Source of the DNA: Zoroaster sp. YZ-2022
Lineage: Eukaryota > Echinodermata > Asteroidea > Forcipulatida > Zoroasteridae
Length of the DNA stretch: 64,000 nucleotides
Assembly (NCBI GenBank): GCA_029582265.1
Contig: CM055835.1
Span: 11,542,041-11,606,040, forward strand
Reading direction: 5' to 3'
Part shown: positions 1 through 13,625 of the stretch, piece by piece
Layout: each line of letters begins with the position of its first letter
How positions within the stretch are numbered: the stretch's first letter is position 1
Notes under the pieces: generated by a model
Databases searched by the model: none
The model's input: the letters and a program-made list of their open reading frames with translations, nothing else
What the model was told of the DNA's origin: nothing
Position numbers and translations under genes: made by a program

Positions 1-717
1 AATATGCTGCCCAATTGAAAGGATCAAACCCGCAACCAATAATACCTTTCAAATCCGACTGATTATGGATCCTATGTTGGTTTCAAAGACAATGACCGAC
101 GTAACACCTCCTTTTTTATGTCTTTCTTTTGAAACAAACTGTCACCTTGTCGGCAAATGTAATACACAAGAGAGCTCGGTATCGGTGGGTAAATAAATGT
201 AAATGTTGGTGATATGCTGAGGGATGGTCGGTGGCACATCAAAATAATTACACAACAAAACCAATTTCAACACTACTTTTTTATTAGGACAACAATTAAT
301 GTGGACGTCCCCGATAATAAAATCCCCTCTATTAACGCATCATGGTGCACACTCCAGTGCAGACATAAAGCAACAGTTATTGTCCCACTAATCCAATTAC
401 TGTGAACAATAGGCAAACAATCCATCGTGAGCAGCTAGTTTAATACTTGTTTGTAGCATGCAGCCAGGTCTTAATGATTGGATACAATGTATCGGTTGGA
501 CAAAAGTGTATGGAAAATGTCCGTAAAATACTACAAATGCGTTATCTTGAATAAAATTGCTCCTAAAAGTGTAAACAGTACATTGTTCAATAGTAAAAAA
601 TTTCTGTTCACACCGCTGAAATGGTAAGTCCCAATTTTAAAAAGTCGTTTACGGGTACTCGGAACCGGGTAATGACAGTTTCAGTCGGGTATCCGGATAC
701 CCGGCATAACCCTATTC
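1..717. other. No gene recognised
   Basis: AT-rich intergenic sequence. The only open frame (214-405, 63 codons) has no recognisable domain, splice context or composition bias and is treated as chance. Confidence 0.5.
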
Positions 718-1025
718 AAAACGGAACTGGGGTGATAGGTCTTTTTCTGTCACGGCTCTGAGACTCTGGAATCATCTTCCAACTAAACTCAAATCTTGTC
801 ATAGTATAACTAGATTTAAGTCGCTGCTTAAAACTCATCTTATGTCACAATTCTTCAAAGATGATGTATATTTGTAATTGCATTGTACATGTATCTCGGT
901 ACATAAGTTTTTCCTATGCAAGCATTGTATATTGTTTGTATTCATGTTTTTTCTTTGTTTCCGCACCTTGAGTGCTCAGCAGGGTGGATATGTGCATGCT
1001 ACAAATCTTTATTATTATTATTAAC
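718..1025 (+). mobile_element. 3' end of a CR1/L2-like LINE
   Basis: The stretch 718-877 reads without interruption as the C-terminal tail of a non-LTR reverse transcriptase, with the family-typical pattern GDRSFSVTALRLWN, then LP and a FKSLLKTHL motif, ending in TAA at 875-877. It is followed by a 3' UTR and a short TTATTATTATTA tail (about 1009-1021), typical of CR1/L2-type elements. Everything upstream of the tail is missing, so this is a 5'-truncated copy. The same 3' UTR, including a CAGGGTGGATA end, recurs on the minus strand at 13281-13545. The clade call is from memory of the family pattern. Confidence 0.75.
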
Positions 1026-2803
1026 AAAATTTACCTTTATAATACAGAGGATACCATACTTTTCTTTTCTTTATTGTGTCATTTTTTATAAAAGTAAGAC
1101 CTCGTGGTAAAATGAGTACCTGTACTGTATTTACTGAGTTATTTCTGAAATAAAACTGATCGCTACAAAAGCGTCTGTCTTTGATAACCAGAGTTACAAA
1201 TGTACGATGTTCAAAAGAAAGCCCCATTGATCACACGCACGGACGCATGCAGCGGCCTACCTAAACATCACACGTGACTGAGTCAGGAGACTAGAAAGCA
1301 GTGTCACTGCACTATGGTCATTGGTGTGTGCGTGATCACAGCGCTGGTTGGTTCATGTTTACAAAACACGTGTTGAATGATCTCAATGGTCAAAAGACGA
1401 TGTGGGCGGAACCCATTGGGGGAAAACAATTCATGTGCTTGCGCCTTGCCGTGCCCCTGCCTTCTAAATAAGGATATCCCGTACGTCATGTTGGCTTTGG
1501 ATTATGATTTTTTTAGGACATGATTTTGGCCGTACTAAAATAATCTTATATTAAATTATTATAAGAGCGTAACTCTCAGGATGCCTCTCTTGTGTTTGTC
1601 GTAAGTGTCTCGGGATTCCCCGGCAGCGTTGAAAAATCTCAAGATTGTCTTGGCCACCCTTAGAAATCCCCGGACGTCGTCATTTCCGCACGAGAGAGGG
1701 AAAGGTCATTATGGCATTTTTTCCCGATCTTTTCTGCCATGCCGCGGCTTATAGAACATGTTACAGTTGACCTCATCACTTGTTACAGTTGCTTACATTT
1801 GAGGGGCTTTCTTACAACTACAGGTCACAACGATGTAGTGGCAGTTCTGAAAAAAGCTTCAAGAGATAATCCACCATCATCCACATCATGTGAAGCAGAT
1901 TAAGATCTTTATTTGCTGTAAGAAAGTTATCTCTATATTCAGAATGTGTACGCCATTATTCAACACCATTCCTATCTGTGAACACATGGATTAATAGCAT
2001 CACAGGGATCAAGAGTTTCCTCTCTTGTCAGTTGCAACATAGACAATTCCATTCCATGGAAGGGGATATATAGGGTACACGGTAGGTAGATCCATTTGAA
2101 CATTGATCACATACATGTGTGAAAGTTAACAATAGTTACACTTAAAAAATATGAATGTCTCACTGCTACTTCCCAGGTTTATCATTGTCACATGGGGAGA
2201 GATTCTTAACTAAAGGGAATGCAGGTTTTTTTTTTAATGACTTCGGACTAGAGCCATCAGAAAAAAGATATTGACAACATGTTAGCCCACCAATGTAGGA
2301 CAAAATTAGAAAAATTAGAAACTTAGAATACTGTTATCAGTCACCTCACTATATATCTATATGTACATATTATCATGGATAATGTACATGTATCGTGCGA
2401 ATGAATAATATTCCAAAAGCCTAACAGCTTGTCAAAAGTCTGTGAAAATATGTTATTTCTAATGCTGGTAGTAGTGGGTAGACATTGGATGAAAAGTATT
2501 GGGTAAGCTTTTCAAACCATGCTATTGATAACATATTTGGTGAAAGAGTGTTTTAAGTATTTGTTTCCCTTTCTAAAAGGAAAATGAAAACTTTCAGAGT
2601 GAAAAGGAAATTGCTTAAAGTACATCTCATGTAGAAGCATAGCTGATGCAACAGGACCAATTTAAGTGTATATAAAATTATATTTATTAAATTGTTTTTA
2701 ACATTCCATCCAATTTATTAAGGTTTAGAAAAATATCAGTACTCGGGTGCAATTTGGTATCCATGTTTTGAAGGTTTTCACAAGTTTGATTGTGCTGCAA
2801 TCT
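1026..2803. other. Non-coding, nothing recognised
   Basis: No coding exon, repeat array or RNA gene was recognised. Open frames here are short and lack domain character. Confidence 0.45.
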
Positions 2804-3203
2804 TAGCTTGGGTGATAACACGATAATATCGAATATCGCGATACTTTTTTATTCGATTATGATATCGAGAACCTTTTCAAGTTATCGAGATATCAGCAAA
2901 ACGCGATTTAAAAATATATCAGGATTAAAAAAATGGTAATTGTGAGTCGAGTCAGAAATTCCATGGAAACAAAATTAGGCCAGTCTTTTCAGCTTTTGGA
3001 AGTGGGAAACAAAAACGAACTACTTCAGTGGTTAACTGACTGTCGGATTACAAAGGAGCCACCATACAGGCCTCATACCTGTGGTTATTGGCTCTAAAAC
3101 AATCATGCGTAAATGAAAAAAAAAAAAATTGCGATACTATCGACAGTCACGATATGTTTAACGATGTATCGTGGATGAAAAAAATTGATATCGCCCAAGC
3201 TTA
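2804..3203. mobile_element. Candidate short TIR element
   Basis: The left end TTAGCTTGGGTGATA (from about 2803) is matched in reverse by TATCGCCCAAGCTTA (3189-3203). Inside both ends lie further inverted GATATCG/ACGATA words. GCAATC lies close outside each end (2796-2801 and 3206-3211), which may be an imperfect target duplication. It has no coding capacity and looks like a non-autonomous DNA transposon, possibly hAT-type. The superfamily is not established. Confidence 0.45.
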
Positions 3204-4468
3204 CCGCAATCACATGACTGGTCTGACCAAACTTAAACCGTTGTTCTAAACATACGAAAGCATTCTTGTGCATGCTCAGAATACACCCATCTGGCCTGTC
3301 AATCAAACAGCATGGATTGACCATTAAGGTTATACTATACCTGGAAACGGTTGCTATTCGCCACTTTGCCAGTCAAGCTTGGCAAGGATTATGTATCCCA
3401 CATTTGGGGAGATAAAAAATTATACTATTCCAGTTCATCGTGAAACCCTTGCTCCATGGTGAAATGTTGAAATGTTGCTCTTGCAGTACTAGTTGATCTG
3501 ACACGTTGTATCCACATCAAGTTGCATTTTGTTCTTTCATCATCGCCAGTCTGGTAATGTTAAGAATACATGTTGAACTTGACTGCACTTTCGGTATAGT
3601 CTTGAGCCCAGACGTTTTGTGAAAGTGTTAATATCACACTGTACTCCTTTAGTGTGTGCAATAGATTTCTCATAGATATTTTGGTGCAAGACTTGATGTG
3701 TCCAAGTTTTTCAGATGGGCTGGGACTATTGCTATATTTGGATTGGTGTATTTTGTGAACAATGGAAAAGGACCAGTAAGTCTGTTTCTCCCTTGTGTCA
3801 CACAAGTCTCCATTTAAGTGTTCAATGTTATGTGGTCAGTGGTGAGATAGCCACATTGAATAGGTTTTTATGTGTGCAATTTTATCAAAACTGTCCACAT
3901 AGGGCAGGTGGCCACTTTACCAAGGTGACCACAGTAGCTGGTTCAACCGTATACAGGGTACAACAATAAAAGCAATATTTAGGGCATTTGTTTGCCAGTG
4001 AATGTCCAGTTAATTTTACAAATATCAGTATTACGATAAAAAAGAGTTGTGAATATTTATTGTAAACTATGTAAACTACAGAAAGGCATACATGTAACTC
4101 AAATAAAAAGTTGCAATTTGTTGATGTTATCACCAAAGTAATTTTAATATAATATGTTAGTGATGAGCAGCCATATATTATAGTGATGTACATGTACATG
4201 ATGAAACTTGTGAAAGGCAGTGTACACCATTAATAAAATCTCTGTAAATGCACCTCAGCTTATATGAATCAAAATATATGTAAAAAACCAACCTAGAGAC
4301 AGTTTCAAATCATTTCATCATAACATTATTGAGATAATAGTGAAAATGCATGCAGATTTGGTTGCATTCATACTAGTGTAGAAAATGGGCCATGGTCATG
4401 ATCCATTTCAAATGTATAATACATTTAAATTTTTCTCACAAACGACAGCACGTCAGATGGAATATATA
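3204..4468. other. Non-coding, nothing recognised
   Basis: No exon or RNA gene recognised. The words CCTGTCAATCAAACA and GGATTGACCA around 3296-3322 recur near 43546-43575, so part of this is a dispersed repeat. Confidence 0.4.
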
Positions 4469-4720
4469 CAGTATGTCCCCAAAAAAGTGTCACTCTAACT
4501 ATTTCTGAAAATATACCAAAACCACGAAATAAATTTTGGAACTTTTTCAATTGCACAGATACTTCTAATCATTGGCCTAAACACCTGTGATTACATAAAA
4601 CTCGCAGGTGTTTAGGCCAAGGATTAGGAGTATCTGTGCAATTGAAAAGTTCCAAAATGTATTTCGGGGTTTTGGTATATTTTCAGAAATAGTTAGTGAC
4701 ACTTTTTTTGGGACATACTG
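4469..4720. mobile_element. Palindromic mariner-type MITE (252 bp)
   Basis: Two arms of about 123 bp are near-perfect reverse complements around a centre at about 4590-4600, so the whole element folds into one hairpin. The termini read CAGTATGTCCC and GGGACATACTG and are flanked by TA on both sides (4467-4468 and 4721-4722), the target duplication of Tc1/mariner elements. No protein is encoded. Outside the element, a copy of CTCACAAACGACAGCA lies on each side (about 4436 and 4735), so it landed in or between a pre-existing local duplication. Confidence 0.8.
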
Positions 4721-4722
4721 TA

Positions 4723-5934
4723 GATTAAAATTGTTCTCACAAACGACAGCATGTCAGACAAATGACAGCATGTCAAATGGAATAATTTTTCAGGCTGTTC
4801 GGTATCATCATCAAATTCACATCAATTTAGATAATAATTCCATAGTTTTGTACTTGGGTAATTACCAAAGGTGTACACTTCCTTTAATGCAGCAACAATT
4901 CTGAAAGCAATATTTATTGATACATCAGTTTCGCCTTCTGGCATTTCTCAAAGAGGGCAAAGATTTTATAGATGGCATTAAAATGAGACTCCTTATTTGG
5001 TCATAAAAAAGGGAATATTTAGTGGGGGTCAGCCTTTCTGTGGGGGAAGGGGATTGTTCCCCCTATAGCTATACGTAAATGAGTCTGATGTTGCTACTGT
5101 GTGATCTTTTTTATGCAGCAAAGTTTTGGCAACAAAATTGACCAATTGTCACTTGTTTATTGTACTAATGTTTTATGCATTCGGTGCTGTTCATTGTGTT
5201 ATGACGGGCAATATTATGCTACCTCAATATTTCACCTGCTATAAATTTATTTGTAATTGATATTCCAGATAAAATTATCGTCAATATTGAAATAACTTGT
5301 GACTATAATTCAATTTGTTCAGATCCATTTGATCAAATTTTTTGACCAAAAATATTTTGAACGATGTCTGAATCCAGCTATTAAAATGTCAGTACATGTT
5401 TGTTGATAGGATAGATGTTTCACAACATCAGTTGTAGCAGTCTATTTTGGGTAAAGAGCTGTCAACATTTCAAGGTAGTAAAGAACAGCTTTTTATAAAC
5501 CCCACCCCCAATTGTTTAATTGGTTGGTACTTTTCATCTGCATTCAGAGCTATGGGTATAAAATCCACGTAAATTTTTTTTTCAAAGATAGACACAACTG
5601 ACAACCCCCTCCCTCTTCCCCAGTAGCACTACCTTGAAACTGTTGTCAATGTTGGTCGACCCCCAAGATCTAAAACATGGCTTGATTCTGTCAAACAGTT
5701 TTTAAGTTATTATTTTAAAATATAAGTTGGCGATAGTTTTCTTGTCTTTATTTTTAATTGTATTTAATTTAATTTAATTATTTGTATTTGTTTTATTCAT
5801 GTCTTTATAGAACTGCTCGTTGTATAGTCTTGTCGGGGTCTTGGGGACAACAAAAATGCCAAAGTTTCTGGTTTTGATCCGTGGTAAATAAGGGAAACAA
5901 TCAGGCACCCACCCACGTGTCAGTATTTTTAATT
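4723..5934. other. Non-coding, nothing recognised
   Basis: AT-rich sequence with no convincing exon. The open frame at 4608-4904 is mostly the reverse arm of the adjacent MITE and is not a gene. Confidence 0.45.
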
Positions 5935-6090
5935 AGGTGTTCGGGTATGTACCCGAAACATCTATTGTTTTTGTTCGGTTTTTTAGGTGTTCGAGCTACA
6001 GCGCGAGCACCTATTGTTTTTGTTCGGTTTTTTTTTTTTTAGGTGTTCGGGTATGCACCCGAAACACCTATTGTTTTTGTTCGGTTTTTT

Positions 6091-7362
6091 AGGTGTTCGG
6101 GTATGTACCCGAAACACCTATTGTTTTTGTTCGTTTTTTTTTTTTCTTCTTTTCCGGATAGATTGTCTACAAAAAATACATACTTGCAAACTTCACATGA
6201 ACTTCAAACTTGGCATATACTTAGAACTTAACACGTAGATGAAACACAATTTGTGACGTCATGATTAGGTCATCAGATATCGAATTACGATAAATCAAAG
6301 TTTAATATTTAAAAAAAATCATATCTCAACAACCACAAGAGGTAAATTCACAATTTTTGCACCATTGTACAGATCGTTAATTGTCAAAATATATTTACAA
6401 AAAGGTGACCCCAATTTGACCTTACTTCCTGTCCAAACCGGAAGTCAAAGTTTAATATTGAAAAAAATCATATCTCAACAACCACAAGAGGGAAATTCAC
6501 AATTTTTATACCATTGTACAGATCGTTAATTGTCAAAAAATATTTACAAAAAGGTGACCCCAATTTGACCTTACTTCCTGTCCAAACCGGAAGTCGAAGT
6601 TTAATATTTAAAAAAAATCATATCTCAACAACCACAAGAGGTAAATTCACAATTGTTGTACCATTGTACAGATCGTTAATTGTCAAAATATATTTACAAA
6701 AAGGTGACCCCAATTTGACCTTACTTCCTGTCAAAGTTTAATATTTAAGTCAAAGTTTAATATTTAAAAAAAATCATATCTCAACAACCAAAAGAGATAA
6801 ATTGACATTTTTTGCACCATTGTATAGATTGTTAATTGTCGAAAAAATATTTACACAAAGGTGACCCCAATATGACCTTACTTCCTGTATAAACCGGAAG
6901 TCAATCTTTAATATTTAAAAAAAAATCATCCACAAGTGGTAAATTCACAATCTTTGCACCATTGTACAGATCGTTAATTGTCAAAATATATTTACAAAAA
7001 GGTGACCCCAATTTGACCTTACTTCCTGTCCAAACCGGAAGTCAAAGTTTAATATTTAAAAAAAATCATATCTCAACAACCACAAAAGGTAAATTGATAT
7101 TTTTTGCACCATTGTATAGATTGTTAATTGTCGAAAAAATATTTACACAAAGGTGACCCCAATATGACCTTACTTCCTGCCCAAACCGGAAGTCAATGTT
7201 TAATATTTAAAAAAAATCATCCACAAGAGGTAAATTCACAATCTTTGCACCATTGTACAGATCGTTAATTGTCAAAAAATATTTAAATAAAGTTGACCCC
7301 AATTTGACCTTTACTTCCTCCCGAACACCTAGTGTTTGTTCAAACAAACACTTAAGCTGTAG
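6091..7362 (+). mobile_element. Innermost Helentron-like element
   Basis: The 5' palindrome begins at 6091. The body starts with a T-rich TTCTTCTTTTCCGG tract and a leader (TACTTGCAAACTTCACATGA), then tandem 148-bp units. The 3' end has CCGAACACCT (7321-7330) and a stem-loop (7331-7352, arms AGTGTTTGTT/AACAAACACT). It ends in GTAG (7359-7362) rather than CTAG, followed by T's. It is the only copy of the four not interrupted by another. Confidence 0.65.
6290..7310 (+). repeat. 148-bp tandem units, body 1
   Basis: About seven copies of a unit of roughly 148 bp follow head to tail. Each carries ATCATATCTCAACAACCAC, then CACCATTGTACAGATCGTTA, then ACTTCCTGTCCAAACCGGAA, a small palindrome-like word containing inverted GGAAGT/ACTTCC. 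Copies differ by point changes and small indels. Short frames such as 6514-6741 are translations of this repeat, not genes. Confidence 0.9.
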
Positions 7363-7499
7363 TTTTTTGTTTTTTTCTTCTCCTACTTCTCCGGATAGAC
7401 GGTCTACAAAAAAACACATACTTGCAAACTTCACACGAACTTCAAACTTGGCATGTACTTAGAACTTAACAAGTAGATGAAACTCGAGTTGTGAGTGAC

Positions 7500-8295
7500 C
7501 CCGATTTGACCTTACTTCCTGTCCAAACCGGAAGTCAAAGTTTAATATTTAAAAAAATCATATCTCAACAACCACAACAGGTAAATGGACATTTTTTGCA
7601 CTATTGTATAGATTGTTAATTGTCGAAAAATATTTACAAAAACATGACCCCAATTTGACCTTGCTTCCTGTCCAAACCGGAAGTCAAAGTTTAACATAAA
7701 CAAAAATCATATCTCAACAACCACAAGAGATAAATTCACAATTCTTTCACCATTGTACAGATCGTTAATTGTCAAAAAATATTTTCAAAAAGGTGACCCC
7801 AATTTGACCTTTACTTCCTGTCCAAACCGGAAGTCAAAGTTTAATATTTAACAAAAATCATATCTCAACAACCACAAGAGATAAATTCACAGTTCTTTCA
7901 CTATTGTACAGATCGTAAATTGTCAAATAATATTTAGAAAAAGGTGACCCCAATTTGACCTTACTTCCTGTCCAAACCGGAAGTCAAAGTTTAATATTTA
8001 AAAAAATCATATCTCAGCAACCACAAGAGGTAAATTAACATTTTTTGCACCATTGTGCAGATTGTTAATTGTCAAAAATATTTACAAAACATGACCCCAA
8101 TTTGACCTTTACTTCCTGTCCAAACCGGAAGTCAAAGTTTAATATTTAAAAAAATCGTATCTCAACAACCACAAGAGGTAAATTCACAATTTTTAAACCA
8201 TTGTACAGGTCGTTAATTGTCAAAAAATATTTACAAAAAGGTGACCCCAATTTGACCTTACTTCCTGTCCAAACCGGAAGTCAAAGTTTAATATT
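7500..8295 (+). repeat. 148-bp tandem units, body 2
   Basis: About five further copies of the same unit as at 6290-7310, again preceded by the leader with CTTGCAAACTTCACACGAAC (7421-7440) and followed by a distinct 3' segment (8296-8418) leading to the hairpin. Confidence 0.9.
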
Positions 8296-8620
8296 AAAAT
8301 AATTTCTAAATTCAGTATTGTATTGTATTCAAATAAACTTCTCGCGAGAACTTCAACAGACATTAACATTTGACTTCTCCATCACTTCGAATTGATGACG
8401 TAACCATTTTAACTTCAACCGAACACCTTGTTTTTGTTGTGACAAAAACTTATATCTAGTTTTTTTTTTTTTTTTCTTCTTTTGCGGATCGATTGTCTAC
8501 AAAAAAAACACGTACTTGCAAACTTCATATGAACTTGAAACTTGGCATATACCTAGAACATAACACGTAGATGAAACATAATTTGTAACGTCATTATTAG
8601 GTCATCAGATATCGAATTTC

Positions 8621-8949
8621 GATCAATCATTCTTTATTAGTTAAAACGTTTTGATTACGTTGCAAATGAAAGATCTACACGGCTTTTTCAACGCTAAAAA
8701 AGTGCGCCCTCTGTTGGTGAATGTAAATCAGCTCTGGTCGTGCTCATTATGTATGCATGTAAAAATCATATCTCAACAACCACAACAGATCAATCATTCT
8801 TTATTAGTTAAAACGTTTTGATTACGTTGCAAATGAAAGATCAACACGGCTTTTTCAACGCTAAAAAGGTGCGCCCTCTGTTGGTGAATGTAAATCAGCT
8901 CTGGTCGTGCTCATTATGTATGCATGTAAAAATCATATCTCAACAACCA
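8621..8949 (+). repeat. 160-bp direct tandem duplication inside the third body
   Basis: The segment 8621-8787 is repeated almost exactly at 8788-8949. Both contain CGCCCTCTGTTGGTGAATG and end in the start of a 148-bp unit, consistent with unequal exchange between adjacent units. Confidence 0.85.
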
Positions 8950-9935
8950 CAACAGGTAAATTGACAGTTTTTGCACCATTGTACAGATTGTTAATTGTCA
9001 AACAATATTTACACAAAGGTGACTTAATTTGACCTTACTTCCTGTCCAAACCGGAAGTCAAAGTTTAATGTTTAAAAAAATCATATCTCCACAACCACAA
9101 GAGGTAAATTGACATTTTTTGTATCATTGTATAGATTGTTAATTGTCGAAAAATATTTACACAAAGGTGATCCCAATTTGACCTTACTTCCTGTCCAAAC
9201 CGGAAGTCAAAGTTTAATATTTTAAAAATTCATATCTCAACAACCACAAAGGGTAAATTCATAATCTTTCCACTATTGTACAGATTGTTAATTGTCAAAA
9301 ATGTTTACAAAAACATGACCCAATTTGACCTTTACTTCCTGTCCAAACCGGAAGTCAAAGTTTAATATTAAAAACTATCATATCTCAACAACCACAAGAG
9401 GTAAATTCACAATTTTGTACCATTGTACAGATCGTGAATTGTCGAAAAATATTTACAAAAAGGTGACCCCAATTTGACCTTACTTCCTGTCCTAACCGGA
9501 AGTCAAAGTTTAATATTTAAAAAATCATATCTCAACAACCAAAACAGGTAAATTCACAATTTTTATACCATTGTACAGACCGTTAATTGTCAAAAGATAT
9601 TTACAAAAAGATAACCCCAATTTGACCTTACTTCCTGTCCAAACCGGAAATCAAGGTTTAATATTTTAAAAAAATCATATCTCAACAACCACAAGAGGTA
9701 AATTCACAAATTTTGTACCATTGTACAGATCGCTAATTGTCAAAATATATTTACAAAAAGATGACCCCAATTTGACCTTACTTCCTGTCCAAACCGGAAG
9801 TCAAAGTTTAATATTTAAAAAGATCATATCTCAGCAACCACAAGAGGTAAATTAAAAAATTTTGCACCATTGTACAGATCGTTAATTGTCACAAAATATT
9901 TAAACAAAGTTGACCCCAATTTGACCTTACATCCT
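8935..9935 (+). repeat. 148-bp tandem units, body 3
   Basis: About seven copies of the same unit family. The last runs into TCCTCCCGAACACCT, the subterminal inverted repeat of the element end. Confidence 0.9.
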
Positions 9936-10089
9936 CCCGAACACCTAGAGTTTGTGTCGAAACAAACTCTGAATCTCTAGTTTTACTTCTTCTTCTCCCC
10001 CGTGACTGTCCGCAAAAAAACACATACTTGCAAACTTCACACGAACTTGAAACTTGGCATGTAATTAGAACTTAACAAGTACATGTAGA

Positions 10090-10755
10090 TGAAACTCGAG
10101 TTGTGAGTGACCCCGATTTGACCTTACTTCCTGTCCAAACCGGAAGTCAAAGTTTAATATTTAACAAAAATCATATCTCAACAACCACAAGAGATAAATT
10201 CACAATTCTTTCACCATTGTACAGATCGTTAATTGTCAAAAATATTTACAAAACATGACCCCAATTTGACCTTTACTTCCTGTCCAAACCGGAAGTCAAA
10301 GTTAAATATTTAAAAAAATCATATCTCAATAACCACAAGAGAGAAATTCACAATTCTTTCACTATTGTACAGATCGTTAATTGTCAAAAAATATTTACAA
10401 AAAGGTGACCCCAATTTGACCTTACTTCCTGTCCAAACCGGAAGTCAAAGTTTAATATTTAAAAAAATCATATCTCAACAACCACAAGAAGTAAATTTTA
10501 AAAAAATTTACCATTGTACAGATCGTTAATTGTCAAAAAATATTTATACCCCAATTTGACCTTACTTCCTGTCCAAACCGGAAGTGAAAGTTTAATATTT
10601 AAAAAAAATCATATCTCAACAACCACAGGAGGTAAATTGACATTTCTGTACCATTGTACAGATTGTTAATTGTCAAAAGTATTTACACAAAGGTGACCCC
10701 AATTTGACCTTACTTTCTGTCCAAACCGGAAGTCAAAGTTTAATATTAAAATAAT
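10090..10755 (+). repeat. 148-bp tandem units, body 4
   Basis: About four to five copies of the same unit. The terminal segment 10746-10868 is nearly identical to 8290-8418 of the third element, so these two elements are closely related. Confidence 0.9.
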
Positions 10756-10910
10756 TTCTAAATTCAGTATTGTATTGTATTCAAATAAACTCTCGCGAGA
10801 ACTTCAACAGACGTTAACATTTGACTTCTCCAACACTTCGAATTGATGACGTAACCATTTTAACTTCAACCGAACACCTTGTTTTTGTTGTGACAAAAAC
10901 TTATATCTAG

Positions 10911-11150
10911 TTTTCTTTTTTCTTTTGTTTTTTCTTTATTTTTTGGCTATGAAATGATTGCAGCCAAAATTGCTGGATCGATTGGAATTCTGTTGTGCTG
11001 TGTTTTAAACGACTTTTTCATATAGAGGTCTGAACGTTTGCCCGATTTGTGAGGCCACCATACTTTGTGTATGGAAATTGTTGTCAGGTTCCAGTATACA
11101 TGTATCACATATTTCACTGGTTAAAAAAAGAAAAAAAAGTGCTTTAGAAT
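10911..11150. repeat. Dispersed repeat shared with 50936-51180
   Basis: From TTTTGGCTATGAAATGAT onward this segment aligns in the same direction with 50936-51180: GCAGCCAAAATTGCT, CCGATTTGTGAGGCCAC and CACATATTTCACT recur in order. No coding capacity was seen. It is the DNA into which the outer Helentron-like element inserted. Confidence 0.55.
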
Positions 11151-11158
11151 ATTTTTTC

Positions 11159-11350
11159 ACTTAAACTTCCGGTTTCGACCGGAAGGAGAGGTCAGATTGG
11201 GTAATTTCTGTGTACGAAATGTCGCATAATTCAAGATCTGTAAGATGATGTAAAGATTGTGTAAATATGTTTTGTGGTTCATGAGATCTGATTTTTTGAA
11301 ATATTAAAATTTGATTTTAGTGTATTTCGATATCTGATGACGTCACCATG
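11159..11350 (-). mobile_element. Diverged Helentron-like body, reverse orientation
   Basis: Read on the minus strand this matches the two repeat units at 14880-15160 (TCATGAACCACA, ATCATCTTACAGATCTTGAA, CCGGTCGAAACCGGAAG). It is a related, older subfamily. No terminus was found for it here. Confidence 0.5.
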
Positions 11351-11407
11351 ACGTCACAACTTTACCTGAAACTATGTCATAAATCTGTTGACAACTACAT
11401 GTTATGG

Positions 11408-13280
<1,873 letters not shown>

Positions 13281-13545
13281 TCCACCCTGCTGGGCGCTCA
13301 AGGCACGGAAACAAAAGAAAAACATGAATATATACAATGATAGCATAGGGTAAAAAATTATGCACTCAGATATATGTACATGCAATTACAAATATACATC
13401 ATCTTTGAAGAATTGTGACACAAGATGAGTTTTAAGCATCGACTTAAATCTAGTTATACTATGACAAGATTTGAGTTTAGTTGGAAGATGATTTCGGAGT
13501 ATGTGTCAAGTTTGAAGGCTCTGTGTACTTTAGAACTGTTTTTTT
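13281..13545 (-). mobile_element. 3' end of CR1/L2-like LINE, same family as 718-1025
   Basis: On the minus strand this repeats the coding tail and 3' UTR of the LINE at 718-1025 (ATCTTCCAACTAAACTCAAA, AAACTCATCTTGTGTCACAA, ending in GGTGGATA). The UTR end touches the large TAA array. It is 5'-truncated and non-functional. Confidence 0.8.
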
Positions 13546-13625
13546 TTGTTAAGTCTCATCGAGAAGAAGAAAAAAAACGAACAATTTCAAGAGGTGTTCG
13601 TGCGACAGCGCGAACACCTAACAAA
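13546..13625 (-). mobile_element. Helentron-like 5' end, reverse orientation
   Basis: On the minus strand AGGTGTTCGCGCTGTCGC opens a palindrome closed by ACACCT, then TTGTTCG, a T-tract and TTCTTCTTC, the same order as the 5' ends at 5935-6150. The body that should follow is not recognisable, so this is a fragment. Confidence 0.6.

Larger units (their letters stand above)
6041..8459 (+). mobile_element. Third nested Helentron-like element
   Basis: The 5' palindrome AGGTGTTCGGGTATGCACCC begins at 6041 after a T-tract. The 3' end has CCGAACACCT (8419-8428), a stem-loop (8430-8449, arms GTTTTTGT/ACAAAAAC) and CTAG at 8456-8459 followed by a long T run. Its body, after removal of the innermost insertion, contains several of the 148-bp tandem units. 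Confidence 0.6.
5986..9980 (+). mobile_element. Second nested Helentron-like element
   Basis: The 5' palindrome AGGTGTTCGAGCTACAGC begins at 5986, directly after the T-tract of the outer copy. The paired 3' end is the subterminal CCGAACACCT at about 9937-9946, a stem-loop at 9947-9970 (arms AGAGTTTGT/ACAAACTCT) and CTAG at 9977-9980 followed by T. After this end the outer element's body resumes with a T-rich TTCTTCTTCTC tract and its standard leader (CTTGCAAACTTCACACGAAC). The pairing of 5' and 3' ends follows from nesting order and is inferred. Confidence 0.6.
5935..10910 (+). mobile_element. Outermost of four nested Helentron-like elements
   Basis: The 5' end AGGTGTTCGG starts at 5935 and opens a short palindrome. 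The 3' end carries the inverted subterminal CCGAACACCT (10869-10879), then a stem-loop (10881-10900) and CTAG (10907-10910) followed by T. A subterminal inverted repeat, a 3' hairpin, a CTAG end and insertion in a T-tract are the hallmarks of Helentron/HINE-type rolling-circle elements. This copy was split near its 5' end by the next element, so its own DNA is 5935-5985 plus about 9981-10910. No Rep/helicase coding was seen; it is non-autonomous. Confidence 0.65.

Noticed and set aside
5987..7462. Short frames in the nested Helentron region (for example MYRSLIVKKYLQKGDPNLTL)
   Set aside because: They repeat with the 148-bp unit and show no conservation beyond the DNA repeat.
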